The notes under the pieces were generated by a model that was given only the letters and a program-made list of their open reading frames with translations, made no database searches and was not told where the DNA came from. Both the position numbers and the translations under genes were made by a program. 64,000 nucleotides of DNA from Chloroflexota bacterium (GTDB lineage: Bacteria > Chloroflexota > FW602-bin22 > JACPRP01), in assembly GCA_016210495.1 (NCBI GenBank), contig JACQUC010000139.1, positions 1-64,000 of the forward strand, in the 5' to 3' direction. Of the stretch, positions 16,834 to 25,739 are shown piece after piece. Numbering within the stretch: the stretch's first letter is position 1; each line of letters opens with the position of its first letter.

Positions 16834-17248
16834 CGGCGAGGCGCCGCTTTGTCCATAAGAATCTCAATTTGACAGAGGGCCTGCTTGCAACAAGGCTGCG
16901 ACGGAGCTTCGCACAACCGTCTTCCTGCGTGAACTATGCCTTTATGTCAACCACATTCAGTCAGACACATATTCTCAGGAGGTGTATAATACAACTGCCC
17001 GTCTGGCTGGAGGAGTTAGAGGGAGGCTGAGGAAGAGAATAGGAACTAGCCAGGCGGGCTGGCAGTAATGGCGTGTCCGCTCTTCTATAGTTGTGAGCAG
17101 ATGAGGTGGCGAAGACGTTATTGACAAGCGAAAAGTTTATACTATTCATCACACAATGTGTGTTGTCATTGCGGATGTTAGCCGTTGCTCTCCCTGCTGC
17201 AACTTGGTACAATGTCATTTGACCATGGTGGAGAGGGAGCTGTGTCCG
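16834..17248 (+). other. non-coding gap with a promoter candidate and possible structured transcript
   Basis: No gene is evident in 415 bases. A promoter candidate has -35 CAGACA (16962-16967), a 17-base spacer and -10 TATAAT (16985-16990). About 10 bases downstream, CCCGTCTGGC pairs with GCCAGGCGGG some 50 bases later (about 16998-17062), so the transcript could begin with a long hairpin. It may be the leader of the Fic-like gene or a small RNA; I cannot tell which. Confidence 0.35.
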
Positions 17249-17673
17249 ATGGCATCAATCAAAAGAGAACGAGCGCGCGTAGTCCGAAAAACTGAAATTC
17301 CAACACTCAGAAGATCTTCCGGCGAAAAGCCTAAGCCAATTCAATCTCCGGAGCTTTACTTCGACGAGAAAATGAAACGGCCTGATATCCGTGCTATTGT
17401 GGAAAGACTCGCCAAGTTGTAGATGTTGAAGCCGCTATGCTCCTACGAGGGATCACTGCCGGGCACCGCTTCGCCGATGGGAACAAACGAACAGGATTCT
17501 TCGCTGCTATGTACTATCTCGAACAGATCGGATATCCACCACCGGACAGCCTACCAATCGATGAGGTCGTAGACTTCTCCTTCAAGGTATCCGGCGGGGC
17601 GACACGCGATATCGATGCTATCGCCAGCCAACTTTCCCGTTTTTGGAACCAGCCAACCACATTAGCGGAGTGA
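17249..17673 (+). pseudogene. Fic/Doc-family gene, frameshifted
   Basis: Two overlapping-in-sense fragments. The first (17249-17422) begins MASIKRERARVV and ends in KMKRPDIRAIVERLAKL then TAG. The second, in another frame, reads VVDVEAAMLLRGI and then the Fic active-site motif GHRFADGNKRTGFF (HxFxDGNKRT) through 17673. Joined at about 17405-17420 they give a continuous Doc-like death-on-curing protein of about 140 residues, a family that AMPylates or phosphorylates target proteins. The second frame has a TGA at 17383, so it cannot start upstream. A single frameshift explains both. No antitoxin is recognised beside it. Confidence 0.65.
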
Positions 17674-17682
17674 AGATCTGCC

Positions 17683-18369
17683 CTACCCTCCTCCTGCCAA
17701 CCCGTGCCTTAGCGCAAACGACACGACCTGGGCGCGGCTCTGGAGGTGCAGCTTGTCGAGGATGTTTCTGAGATGGTATTTGACCGTGTTTTCGCTGACC
17801 ACGAGCCTGTCGGCGATGTCGCGGTTCGATAGCCCGTCGACGACCAGCTCCAGCACCTCGCGCTCCCGGGTAGTGAGCGGCTCCACCAGGTCTAACGCCC
17901 CTCTCGATGCAGGCGCCGGTTCGCTTGCCGCCGAACCCGCATGGCCCAGTCGAGCGAACTCGGTCAGGATCTTCGCCGCCAGCGCGGGCGTGAGTGCTGC
18001 TTCGCCCTTGGCCGCGCGTTGCAGGAGGTTGACAAACGTTTCGCCGTCGACGCTCTTGAGAACGTAGCCCTGCGCCCCGGCCTTCACCGCCTCGAACAGG
18101 TCGTCATCCTCCTCGGAGGCGGTGAGCACCACGACGGGTAGCTCGGGCATCTCTTCCCTTAGCCTCCGTGTGGCCTCCAGACCGTTCATTTCTGGCATGG
18201 CCAGGTCCATCAGCACAAGATCGGGGCGCAGGCGAAGGGCAAGCTCGCAACCCAGCGCGCCGTTAGCCGCCTCGCCGACTACCTCGACCCCTTTGAAGCG
18301 CAGCAGACTCCCCAATCCCTCGCGGAACAACCCGTGATCGTCGACCAGTAGCACACGTAGGGTAGTCAT
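17683..18369 (-). CDS. NarL/LuxR-family response regulator
   Basis: 228 residues: receiver domain (about 1-120; VLLVDDHGLFREGL, phospho-Asp in LVLMDLAMPEMNG, TASEEDD, Lys in YVLKS) and a LuxR-type helix-turn-helix (about 165-225; LTTREREVLELVVDGLSN, SENTVKYHLRNILDKL). It is the output partner of the kinase at 18491-19993 on the same strand. Unusually, 121 bases holding a palindromic repeat lie between the two genes, where co-transcribed partners are normally close. Targets are unknown; the NarL type suggests control of respiration or stress genes. Confidence 0.92.
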   Translation of the reverse strand: MTTLRVLLVDDHGLFREGLGSLLRFKGVEVVGEAANGALGCELALRLRPDLVLMDLAMPEMNGLEATRRLREEMPELPVVVLTASEEDDDLFEAVKAGAQGYVLKSVDGETFVNLLQRAAKGEAALTPALAAKILTEFARLGHAGSAASEPAPASRGALDLVEPLTTREREVLELVVDGLSNRDIADRLVVSENTVKYHLRNILDKLHLQSRAQVVSFALRHGLAGGG

Positions 18370-18396
18370 CTTCCCTCCCCTTGCACGAAGTATGTG

Positions 18397-18476
18397 AACC
18401 GCAAAGATCGCAAAGAGCGCAAAGGGAAACGTAGGAAATCTTTGCCTTCTTTGCGCCCTTGGCGTCCTTTGCGGTT
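18397..18476. repeat. GCAAAG-word palindromic repeat between kinase and regulator genes
   Basis: About 80 bases with inverted ends AACCGCAAAG / CTTTGCGGTT. The left half is built from repeats of GCAAAGA-type words and the right half from their complements. It has the same architecture as the repeats at 10431-10517 and 45139-45215 but a different word. It sits inside a probable kinase-regulator operon. Confidence 0.75.
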
Positions 18477-18490
18477 GGCATCCACAGGTC

Positions 18491-19993
18491 TCAGCCCTGG
18501 TGGCGTTCTGCTAGTTCGCCGAGCGCCACGGGGATGCCCAGGGCCGGGAGCTCGACGACGATGCGTGTGCCCGACCCGGGGGCGCTGTGGATCGTGAGAC
18601 GACCGCCGATGCCCTCGGCTCGCTCGCGCATCGTCGCTAGTCCGTACGCTCCAACGCCGGATGCCGCCGCCGGATCGAATCCCTGGCCGTCGTCCTCCAC
18701 GGTCACCCGCAGCACCAGCCCTGTGCCCGGCAAATCAGCCTGCTCGAGCTTGATGCGCGCGACCTTCGCGCGCGCGTGCTTGCGAACGTTGGCCAGCGCC
18801 TCCTGTATGATCCGGAGAAGCTGCACCTCGGCCGTCGGGGCCAGGCTCAGCCTGTCGGCACCGCCGACGATCTCCAGGTCAGCGTGGATCCTGCTCTGGT
18901 GCCGGTAACGCTCGACGTACTCTCTCAGCGATTGTGCCAGGTCGCGATCAGCCCCGATGCCGCTGCGCAGCCCCAGAATGGCCTCCCGCACGTCGGCGTA
19001 GGCCGCCTCAGATACGGACCTGATGCGGCCCAAGCCCTGGCGGACCTCTGCGAGGTCTCCTGTCGCCAGCGCCATCTGCGCCGCTTGCGCGCGGACGCCG
19101 ACAAAGCCCAGCGCCTGCGCCAGGCTATCGTGCAGCTCGCGCGCAATGCGCTCGCGCTCCGCCGTGGCCGCCAGGCTCTCCACCGTCGAATGAAGTCGCG
19201 CGTTCTCCAGGGCCGCTGCCGCCTGCTGGGCGAAAAGCTGGAGCACCTCCTCGTCCTGGGGCGAGAAGGGTACTACGTCGTCACCGGCCGTTTTGTCTGT
19301 CAGGTAGAGGGCGCCCAGCGTGCGACCCTTGGCGACTATCGGCACGCCCAGAAAGGTCGTCATGGGCGGATGGCTGGGCGGAAAGCCGATGGACTCGGGA
19401 TGTTTGGAAATGCCGTCGACCCGAATCGGATAACCGGCGGCCATCACCGCCCGCAGCAGGCCCTGGCCGCGCGGCGGCTCGCCAAGCGCCGTGCTCTCGT
19501 CGGAATTCAAGCCCGAGGTAAGAAAGTAGGCGATATCCCGCTCGCCCAATACGGCCGCCGCGCCATAGCGTGCGCCCACCAGCCCGCGCGCCAGGTCGAC
19601 GCCTCGCTGGAGCACCGTCTTGGGGCCCAGATCGCTCACCAGCGCGAGCCCGGCCTCGTGGAGCGCACGTAGCTGTGCCGCCTGGCGTTGAGCGGTTTCG
19701 CTGATTGCCCCCAGCTCGCGGTTCTGATTCAAAATCCGCGTCTGCATACGCTCGATTATGCCGAAGATCGTGAAAGAGAAGAACAGTATCGCGACGGAGA
19801 CGCCCGCGAGCACGAAAAGGTATCCCGAGAAGGGGTGAAGCAGTTGCGGATAAACGAAGTGCCGGATGTAGTCTACCGCCACTAGAAAGGCAAGCGGTAC
19901 CACAACGGTAAGCCACCTGAGGACGCCTAGCGTCAGGGCAGGCCGTGGAATCCAGGTTAGACTAATATGCTCCCGCAGGTGGCCATTAAACAT
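18491..19993 (-). CDS. NarX-type sensor histidine kinase (GAF, HisKA_3)
   Basis: 500 residues. Two membrane helices (about 22-45 and 58-82) bracket a short outer loop; VDYIRHFVYPQLLHP is shared with the kinase at 36087-37946. A coiled-coil-like linker, a GAF domain (about 120-265), then HisKA_3 (ERERIARELHDSLAQALGF, phospho-His) and HATPase (IIQEALANVRKHARA; DDGQGFD; GLATMRERAEGIGG) follow. This is the NarX/DegS class that signals to NarL-type regulators. It precedes the regulator at 17683-18369. The first helices with histidine-bearing loops could bind quinone or heme, but that is speculative. Confidence 0.92.
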   Translation of the reverse strand: MFNGHLREHISLTWIPRPALTLGVLRWLTVVVPLAFLVAVDYIRHFVYPQLLHPFSGYLFVLAGVSVAILFFSFTIFGIIERMQTRILNQNRELGAISETAQRQAAQLRALHEAGLALVSDLGPKTVLQRGVDLARGLVGARYGAAAVLGERDIAYFLTSGLNSDESTALGEPPRGQGLLRAVMAAGYPIRVDGISKHPESIGFPPSHPPMTTFLGVPIVAKGRTLGALYLTDKTAGDDVVPFSPQDEEVLQLFAQQAAAALENARLHSTVESLAATAERERIARELHDSLAQALGFVGVRAQAAQMALATGDLAEVRQGLGRIRSVSEAAYADVREAILGLRSGIGADRDLAQSLREYVERYRHQSRIHADLEIVGGADRLSLAPTAEVQLLRIIQEALANVRKHARAKVARIKLEQADLPGTGLVLRVTVEDDGQGFDPAAASGVGAYGLATMRERAEGIGGRLTIHSAPGSGTRIVVELPALGIPVALGELAERHQG

Positions 19994-20080
19994 CGCTTCC
20001 TCTGAAAGGGGCTCGATTGGTCACGGCCCGGAGCCATCAACCTAAGCAACCGTCATAGCCACGGGGCATTCGACCGTCAC

Positions 20081-20290
20081 AATGTAGGGGCGAACGGCGT
20101 TCGCCCCAACGGTCTCTCGATCTGACCGACACGCCCGTTCAGCAAAACGTCGGTCCGGTGCCCCCTCATCGGTGTACAAGTCGAAGCCTCACACCTGCGT
20201 GCCATCGCCGAGGGCGAACGCCGTTCGCCCCTGCGTTAACCACGTCTTCAGCGGACGTCCTCCAAACCGACGTTGACCTTAAGTTGATGC
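20081..20290 (+). repeat. ~210-bp dispersed element with GGGCGAACG palindromes, copy 1
   Basis: The element begins AATGTAGGGGCGAACGG and carries two copies of the palindrome GGGCGAACG-GCGTTCGCCC (about 20087-20107 and 20212-20230). The reverse complement of 53226-53439 aligns over its length at roughly 80 percent by eye. It fills most of the 19994-20315 gap, where no gene is seen. Just after it, GCGTGAT GA ATCACGC and CCCCTAC (20298-20319) form another palindrome that supplies the stop codon of the diheme cytochrome gene. Confidence 0.75.
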
Positions 20291-20315
20291 GTATGGTGCG
20301 TGATGAATCACGCCC

Positions 20316-21116
20316 CTACTTCAAACTCGATAGGTATCTCACGATGGTCGTGAGCTCCTCGTCGCTCAGGGGAATCCTGGGCATCACGGCCTTCTCCATC
20401 GCGATCTTCTGCCCGGAGCTCCACGTGTAGTTGGAGCGGTCTACTTTGTCGGGCCCGTATAGCCAGCTCGCAAGATACTGTGCGTCTCGCCAGGCCCCCA
20501 CGTGACTCAGGTCCGGGCCGATCACCCCGCCCATGCTCCCCAGCGCGTGGCAGCCCAGACACCCCTTGCCACGCAGCAGTTCCACCGCCTTCTGCTGCTC
20601 CGGCGCGCTCATCGTCGGGTTGGCGGGGGGCTGGCCCTCCATCCTGGGCGCAGGCGCCAGCGCCATCACCTTGTCCCAATCTCCGTGCTGGATGAAAGCC
20701 ACTATCTCGTCGATTTCCTGCACCGTCAACGGCCCGCCCTTCTCCTGGCTCCAGGCCGGCATCGCCGTGCGCGAAACCACGGTTCCGTCGTCGGCGCGGA
20801 GAAAACTGGGCACGGTCGTACCCGGACGCCCAAAGCGCACCGTCTCCCGAATCACGTCGCCAGTGCCTTTGAGCTCGTCGGGCTCGCCCTCGCGGAAGAT
20901 CGCGCGGTTCAGCGGCGGTCCCACCACGCCCTCGCCTTTTGGCCCGTGGCAAGACATACACACGGTGGCGTAAAGGCGGGTTCCCTTGGTCACCGCGTCG
21001 TCCAGATGCCGCTTTGCCGCGGCCGCCTGGCGCGCCGGCTCCATTGCTATATAGGCGATCGATAGCCCCAACAGGATCAGCGTCAGGACCGCACTAAGTA
21101 CCAACTTCTTGCCCAT
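20316..21116 (-). CDS. membrane-anchored diheme cytochrome c
   Basis: 266 residues with an N-terminal anchor helix (about 5-25) and two c-type heme domains: CMSCH near residue 53 and CLGCH near residue 188, with candidate axial Met residues in RTAMPAWS and AVMPRIPLS. It probably takes electrons from the Rieske/cytochrome b complex encoded just upstream and delivers them to a terminal enzyme. GGAGGAG precedes the ATG at 21116, and the gene starts 13 bases after the Rieske stop. The TAG stop (20316-20318) lies within a repeat palindrome. Confidence 0.92.
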   Translation of the reverse strand: MGKKLVLSAVLTLILLGLSIAYIAMEPARQAAAAKRHLDDAVTKGTRLYATVCMSCHGPKGEGVVGPPLNRAIFREGEPDELKGTGDVIRETVRFGRPGTTVPSFLRADDGTVVSRTAMPAWSQEKGGPLTVQEIDEIVAFIQHGDWDKVMALAPAPRMEGQPPANPTMSAPEQQKAVELLRGKGCLGCHALGSMGGVIGPDLSHVGAWRDAQYLASWLYGPDKVDRSNYTWSSGQKIAMEKAVMPRIPLSDEELTTIVRYLSSLK

Positions 21117-21129
21117 TAAGCTCCTCCAA

Positions 21130-21663
21130 TCAGACCTTGACCGCCTGGCTGGGGTCCCAGCGCTCGCGCTGGACTATTTTCCCCGTGTCGACGACGACCT
21201 TGCCGTCCTCGACGCGCATCTCCATTATGTCGAGTGGTCGTGGCGCCGGACCCGCGACGATCTGCCCGGTGCGCGTGAATATCGACCCGTGGCACGGACA
21301 GTGGAAGATGCCCTGTAGCTTCTCCCCCCCGGGCGTGTTGAACTCCCCGTCTGCGGCCCAGGGCACCGTGCAGCCAAGGTGCGTACACTTCCAGTACAAT
21401 GCCAACAATCCTTCCGGCACGTGCGCAATATAGAACTTGCCGTCCCGCACCTTGGTCACGCTGCCCAGCGGGAAGTCCTCGACTCTGCCCGCCACGATCT
21501 TGCTGCCAAACGCCCCCACCTTCTGTGGCCAGAAGAAATAGGTGAAAGCCGCGCCCGTGTTTGCCAGTCCAGCGGCTATGCTGCCGAGCACGGCCCATCG
21601 AAGGAACGCTCGACGGGTAACCTTTTCGTCGTGCCTCCCTCTACTTTCCTGTATCCTGTCCAT
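21130..21663 (-). CDS. Rieske iron-sulfur protein
   Basis: 177 residues: a Tat-type signal/anchor ([12 protein letters not shown], then one helix) and a Rieske fold with cluster motifs CTHLGC (about residues 91-96) and CPCHGS (about 119-124). It is the high-potential electron acceptor of a cytochrome bc complex. The ATG at 21663, with GGGGGAG about six bases upstream, is preferred to an in-frame TTG at 21678. It follows the subunit IV gene by 15 bases. Confidence 0.95.
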   Translation of the reverse strand: MDRIQESRGRHDEKVTRRAFLRWAVLGSIAAGLANTGAAFTYFFWPQKVGAFGSKIVAGRVEDFPLGSVTKVRDGKFYIAHVPEGLLALYWKCTHLGCTVPWAADGEFNTPGGEKLQGIFHCPCHGSIFTRTGQIVAGPAPRPLDIMEMRVEDGKVVVDTGKIVQRERWDPSQAVKV

Positions 21664-21678
21664 CGCATTCTCCCCCAA

Positions 21679-22446
21679 TTACTCGACGTGAGGTGGGATT
21701 TCCCACGGCCAGAACAGCTCCATCCCGGGTCCCCTGAAGGCCGTCCCGATGATCGTCAGCACGATGTAGGTCACAAAGAAGCCGGTGAACAAGGCTATCA
21801 ACACGTCCCGACGCGACGCGCGCCAGATGAGCCGCACCAGTGCCACCAGCATCACTGGCAGCACGATCATCACCACGACCGGCACGATCCACCCCGCGAT
21901 ATCCGGTCCGTAAGGCACCCCTGTTAGCAGCCGCTTTACGCCCACAAAATGGTCGAACAGGATCAGCGCCGGTAGCACGGCGGCGGTGAAGACGGTCGAG
22001 AACACGGCGATGACTAGCCCCTGGCGGGAGGTGAACCATCGGCCGGGGTCCTCCACGGCGTCGTCCAGGTACGGCAGCGCCATCAAGGCCACCACCGCCA
22101 GCCCCGGCACGATCACCCCCGCCAGCGCCGGGTCCATGTGCAGCAGCAGCTCCTGCAAGTTGAGAAAGTACCACGGCGCCTTGGCCGGATTGGGCGTCTT
22201 ATCGGGATTGGCCAGTGCCACCAGTGGTGCGTTTACCAGCCACGAGGTCACGAATAGGCCGATGCCAAAAATCGCCGCCGCCAGGAACTCCAGCACCACC
22301 AGGTGCGGCCACACCGGCACCGCGTTCTCGGGGTCTTTGTCGATGGTGGCCACCACCTCTTTCCTCACTACGGCCAAGAGACGGTGGACCTTCTGCTCCT
22401 TGCCGCGGGCTTCCGCCTGTCGCGGGCCGGCAACGTTCAATTGCAT
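21679..22446 (-). CDS. cytochrome b C-terminal subunit (subunit IV-like)
   Basis: 255 residues with helices at about 50-75, 108-130, 150-172, 180-205 and 215-235. The quinol-site region appears as NPAKAPWYFLNLQELLLHMDP, matching the PEWYF loop of bc/b6f complexes. It pairs with the N-terminal cytochrome b directly upstream. The ATG at 22446 follows GGAGGAGTCAG; an in-frame ATG 18 bases upstream lacks a site. Confidence 0.92.
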   Translation of the reverse strand: MQLNVAGPRQAEARGKEQKVHRLLAVVRKEVVATIDKDPENAVPVWPHLVVLEFLAAAIFGIGLFVTSWLVNAPLVALANPDKTPNPAKAPWYFLNLQELLLHMDPALAGVIVPGLAVVALMALPYLDDAVEDPGRWFTSRQGLVIAVFSTVFTAAVLPALILFDHFVGVKRLLTGVPYGPDIAGWIVPVVVMIVLPVMLVALVRLIWRASRRDVLIALFTGFFVTYIVLTIIGTAFRGPGMELFWPWEIPPHVE

Positions 22447-22468
22447 CTGACTCCTCCTCTCCATTCGC

Positions 22469-23203
22469 TCATAGCGGCCCCGAGAAACCGTCTTTGCGCA
22501 CCCTCCAGAAGTGCAGGGCCATCAAGACGGCGGCCAGCAGCGGAAAACCGATGACGTGCAGCGTATAGAACCTGATCAGGGCGTTCTGGCCAACCTCATA
22601 GCCACCCAGCATCAGGAACCGCACGAACTTGCCCGCCATAGGAGCCGCGCCGCCCATATTTGTGCCCACCGTGATGGCCCAGAAGGCAAGCTGGTCCCAC
22701 GGCAGCAGATAGCCGGTAAAGCTCAGCAGCAGGGTGACGACCAGCAGCACCACACCCACTACCCAGTTGAACTCGCGCGGCGGCTTGTACGCCCGCGTGT
22801 AGAACACCCGTGCCATGTGCAACAGCACCGTGATGACCATCCCGTGAGCCGCCCAGCGGTGCACATTGCGGAGCAGCATTCCCAGATTGACGCTCGTCTC
22901 CAGGTCCTTGATGTTGTTGTAAGCCTGATCCACCGAGGGCACGTAGTAGAACATCAGCAGTACCCCACTTAGTGTGAGCGCCAGGAAGAACAGGAACGAG
23001 ATGCCGCCCAGGCAGAAGCTGTAGCTAACCCGCAAGGCCGAGCGACGCACGCTCGTCGGGTGCAGGTGCAGAAAAACGTTGCTCATCACAGCCAGGGACT
23101 GCGTTCGGGCCGTCTCGGGCCAGGCGTGCCGGAACACAGATCGCCACACGCGGCTCGTCTTCAACGCGTCCGTCACGCCGGCCATCGAGTATCTTGAGAT
23201 CAT
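22469..23203 (-). CDS. cytochrome b N-terminal subunit (QcrB/PetB-like)
   Basis: 244 residues, four-helix di-heme b core. Ligand histidines are visible in VHRWAAHGM and VLLHMARVF, and in LHVIGFPLL and [26 protein letters not shown] follows helix B. The ATG overlaps the stop of the GltD-like gene (ATGA, 23200-23203), so the flavoprotein and the complex are translated together. It is the menaquinol-oxidising core of a bc-type complex with the next three genes. Confidence 0.95.
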   Translation of the reverse strand: MISRYSMAGVTDALKTSRVWRSVFRHAWPETARTQSLAVMSNVFLHLHPTSVRRSALRVSYSFCLGGISFLFFLALTLSGVLLMFYYVPSVDQAYNNIKDLETSVNLGMLLRNVHRWAAHGMVITVLLHMARVFYTRAYKPPREFNWVVGVVLLVVTLLLSFTGYLLPWDQLAFWAITVGTNMGGAAPMAGKFVRFLMLGGYEVGQNALIRFYTLHVIGFPLLAAVLMALHFWRVRKDGFSGPL

Positions 23204-25008
23204 TTGTGGCTCCTTCCGTTAGGATTCACGACGACGTTGCTGCCGATGGACGCGCCGTCTCGCCAGCGAGAGATGTACCACCGCTGGTCGGGGTCCTCCA
23301 TCTCGAAGCGTGTCATAGAGATGGCCTTGGTGGGGCAGCGCTGCACGCAAAGGCCGCATCTGATGCACTTGTCTTCGTCCAGCGCCATCACCATCGCGTC
23401 CTCCAGGGACGGGTCTTCCTCCGCCAGATCGGCCAGGCCCTCTTCGCCGTCGACGTCGGCCAGCGGCACCATCTTGATCAGGCGATGCGGGCACACGTCC
23501 ACGCAGCCGTTACACAGGGTGCAACGCTCGCCGTCGATGGCGATATTGTACTGGCACTGCAAGCAGCGGGTTGCCTCGGCCATCGCCTGCTGCGGTGTGT
23601 AGCCTAGCTCGACCTCGCGCTCCAGGCTGTTCCTCAGCTCACGGGCCAGGGTGGGCATGCGCTGCTTGGCGATCTTATCGTACTCGGTGCTGCGGCCAAA
23701 CGACTGGCCTACGCCGCAAAGGGAGGCCCTCGGCTGTGGCTTCTCGGCGCCACTGAGGTAGCGATCGATGGACAGGGCCGCCTTGCGCCCGTCGGCGATG
23801 ACCTCGATGACGTCGCGCGGCCCGGTGATGAAGTCGCCCACCGCGAACACGCCGGACACACTGCTCATAAACGTGGTCGGATCGACGGCCAACCGGTCCC
23901 AGCGTGACATTTCCAGACCGGCCTCGAGGGGCAGAAACGAGGTGTCCGGGGCCTGGCTCACGGCCGGAATCAACGTATCGATCTGAAGGGTGAACTCCGA
24001 GCCCCGGATGGGGACGGGGCGCCGGCGCCCACCGGCGTCGGGCTCCCCCAGCTCATTGCGCAGGCATTCCAACGAGCTAACCGTGCGGCCGTCCACCGTG
24101 TGCACCCGTACGGGCGCCACCAGATACTGGATCTCCACGCCTTCTTCCTCGGCCTCCTCGATCTCCTCGGCGGTGATGGTCATCTCCGCCGCCGTGCGGC
24201 GATACAGCATATATACCTTGGAGGCGCCAATGCGCACGGCCGAGCGAACGCAGTCGATGGCTGTGTGGCCGCCGCCGATGACGACTACGCGCTTACCTTG
24301 CAGGGAGAAATCGGGTTCGATATTCACCCGGCGCATAAACGTCACGCCGTGTATCACGCCGTCCAGGGCCTCGCCCGGGATGCCCAGCTTCTCCGGCTTG
24401 TGGGCGCCGGCGGCGATCAGCACCACGTCGTACTGCCGGCGCAGGTCTTCCAATCCGATGTCTTTGCCCACCGGCGTGTTCAGCCGCACGTCGACCCCTA
24501 GGTCCTCGAGCTCCTTGACGGCGTCGTAGACCACAGGGCGAGGCAGGCGATAGGCCGGGATGCCGACCACGAGCATGCCCCCGACGTAGGGCAGGGCCTC
24601 GTAGACGGTGACGCCGTAGCCCATGATGGCCAGATCGTGGGCAGCGGCCATACCCGCCGGGCCGGCGCCGACGACGGCGACGGTCTCCCGACGCCGTGGC
24701 CTTTGAGGGCGGTGCCGCTGCTTGCTGTCGGCGAAATCGGCCGCCGCGCGCTTTAGAAAGCAGATGGACACGGGCGCGCCGACGCGTCCCAGCCGGCAGG
24801 CCGATTCGCAGCGGCGTGTACAGATGCGCCCGAGAATCTCGGGAAACAGATTGGCCTGGCGATTCAGGGCATAGGCCTCGTCGAAGCGCCCCTGGGCAAT
24901 GAGCCCGACGTACCCGGAGACGTCCGTGTGTACGGGGCAGGCGTTCTGGCAGGGAATATTCTCGCGAAACCATTCGATGTCGGGGATTTTGACCTGGATG
25001 TTTTTCAC
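23200..25008 (-). CDS. GltD-like FAD/NAD(P) oxidoreductase with iron-sulfur clusters
   Basis: 602 residues. An N-terminal Fer4_20-type cluster region ([24 protein letters not shown]) leads into a two-dinucleotide-binding flavoprotein ([14 protein letters not shown] near residue 110; [13 protein letters not shown] near 245; [12 protein letters not shown]). The C-terminus has CLQCQYN and two ferredoxin-type 4Fe-4S clusters ([24 protein letters not shown]). It resembles glutamate synthase small subunits and NADH-linked electron-transfer flavoproteins. Fused to a cytochrome b operon, it may feed electrons from NAD(P)H or ferredoxin to menaquinone; that role is inferred. The start is GTG with AAGGTGAGG upstream. 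Confidence 0.92.
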   Translation of the reverse strand: MKNIQVKIPDIEWFRENIPCQNACPVHTDVSGYVGLIAQGRFDEAYALNRQANLFPEILGRICTRRCESACRLGRVGAPVSICFLKRAAADFADSKQRHRPQRPRRRETVAVVGAGPAGMAAAHDLAIMGYGVTVYEALPYVGGMLVVGIPAYRLPRPVVYDAVKELEDLGVDVRLNTPVGKDIGLEDLRRQYDVVLIAAGAHKPEKLGIPGEALDGVIHGVTFMRRVNIEPDFSLQGKRVVVIGGGHTAIDCVRSAVRIGASKVYMLYRRTAAEMTITAEEIEEAEEEGVEIQYLVAPVRVHTVDGRTVSSLECLRNELGEPDAGGRRRPVPIRGSEFTLQIDTLIPAVSQAPDTSFLPLEAGLEMSRWDRLAVDPTTFMSSVSGVFAVGDFITGPRDVIEVIADGRKAALSIDRYLSGAEKPQPRASLCGVGQSFGRSTEYDKIAKQRMPTLARELRNSLEREVELGYTPQQAMAEATRCLQCQYNIAIDGERCTLCNGCVDVCPHRLIKMVPLADVDGEEGLADLAEEDPSLEDAMVMALDEDKCIRCGLCVQRCPTKAISMTRFEMEDPDQRWYISRWRDGASIGSNVVVNPNGRSHK

Positions 25009-25017
25009 GGCCTCACC

Positions 25018-25116
25018 TTAGTAGCCCGTCCAACGCTGCACCACCAGCACTGCCGCCAGACAGAGGATCACCATCGCGAAAACGACTACCAGCTCGAGAG
25101 TTTCACCAACTACCAC
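25018..25116 (-). CDS. small single-pass membrane protein (32 aa)
   Basis: A very short gene: GTG at 25116 with GGAGGG upstream inside the end of the Rrf2 gene, stop TAA at 25018-25020. Nearly the whole product is one transmembrane helix (VVVFAMVILCLAAVLVV) with a tail ending QRWTGY. It lies between the regulator and the GltD-like gene of the bc operon. By position it may be a small stabilising subunit, as proposed for the 48-residue gene at 3972-4118. Confidence 0.6.
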   Translation of the reverse strand: MVVGETLELVVVFAMVILCLAAVLVVQRWTGY

Positions 25117-25119
25117 GTC

Positions 25120-25527
25120 TCACCCTCCTGGAACAGCGGACAACACAAGGTCCGCCACGCTGATATTCTCCAGCTCTCTTACGAGCAGTTTTTGGAGCCC
25201 TCTCCAAATCGCCGGCGTACGGCAGTCGGTCGTGTGGGGGCAGTGCCCCACCCAGACCAGACACGGATCGCGCACGAGAGATCCCTGCGCGGCCTCGATA
25301 ACATCCCGCAGGCTTATCTGCTCGGCCGGACGAGCCAGCCGGACGCCGCCGTGGGGCCCACGCACTGTCTGCACCATGCCCGCACGCGCGAGACTTTGCA
25401 CCACCTTCGTCAGGTACGCTTCGGGAATGCTCTGGCGGGACGCGATATCCCTGACGGGGGCCGCCTGTACTCTCGCCAGGTCGAGCATCATCCTCAGGGC
25501 GTAATCGCCCGCTCGGCTAAGCTGCAT
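25120..25527 (-). CDS. Rrf2-family transcriptional regulator
   Basis: 135 residues: winged helix at the N-terminus (MQLSRAGDYALRMMLDLA; IPEAYLTKVVQSLARAGMV; GPHGGVRLA) and three cysteines in CLVWVGHCPHTTDC, placed as in IscR/NsrR to hold a 2Fe-2S or 4Fe-4S cluster. Rrf2 proteins sense NO, iron-sulfur status or redox state. It is the first gene of the seven-gene bc operon, four bases ahead of the next start, so it probably autoregulates the operon. GGTAGGTGAGGC precedes its ATG. Confidence 0.93.
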   Translation of the reverse strand: MQLSRAGDYALRMMLDLARVQAAPVRDIASRQSIPEAYLTKVVQSLARAGMVQTVRGPHGGVRLARPAEQISLRDVIEAAQGSLVRDPCLVWVGHCPHTTDCRTPAIWRGLQKLLVRELENISVADLVLSAVPGG

Positions 25528-25739
25528 GCCTCACCTACCTCGACGCGGAGGGGCTCCCAGGCTAGCTAGTTAGAGTGCGAAAAAGACCGGTCCGCGCACA
25601 CCAAGAATTGTGGCTAATCCTAACCAATATTACCCACAAAGTCTACAATAAGTCGTGGGGAAAACTTGCTAAATGGGGGTATTTATTGCGATGTTTTACC
25701 AGCATCTCAGCCCAGCTGGACGCACCCATCTCGGCCTGC

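Noticed and set aside
20158..20430. Plus-strand frame (starting MPPH) similar to one on the minus strand at 53.1-53.4 kb
   Set aside because: Both lie in the ~210-bp repeat and run on into unrelated sequence. Frame conservation is worth testing but is not enough to call a gene.
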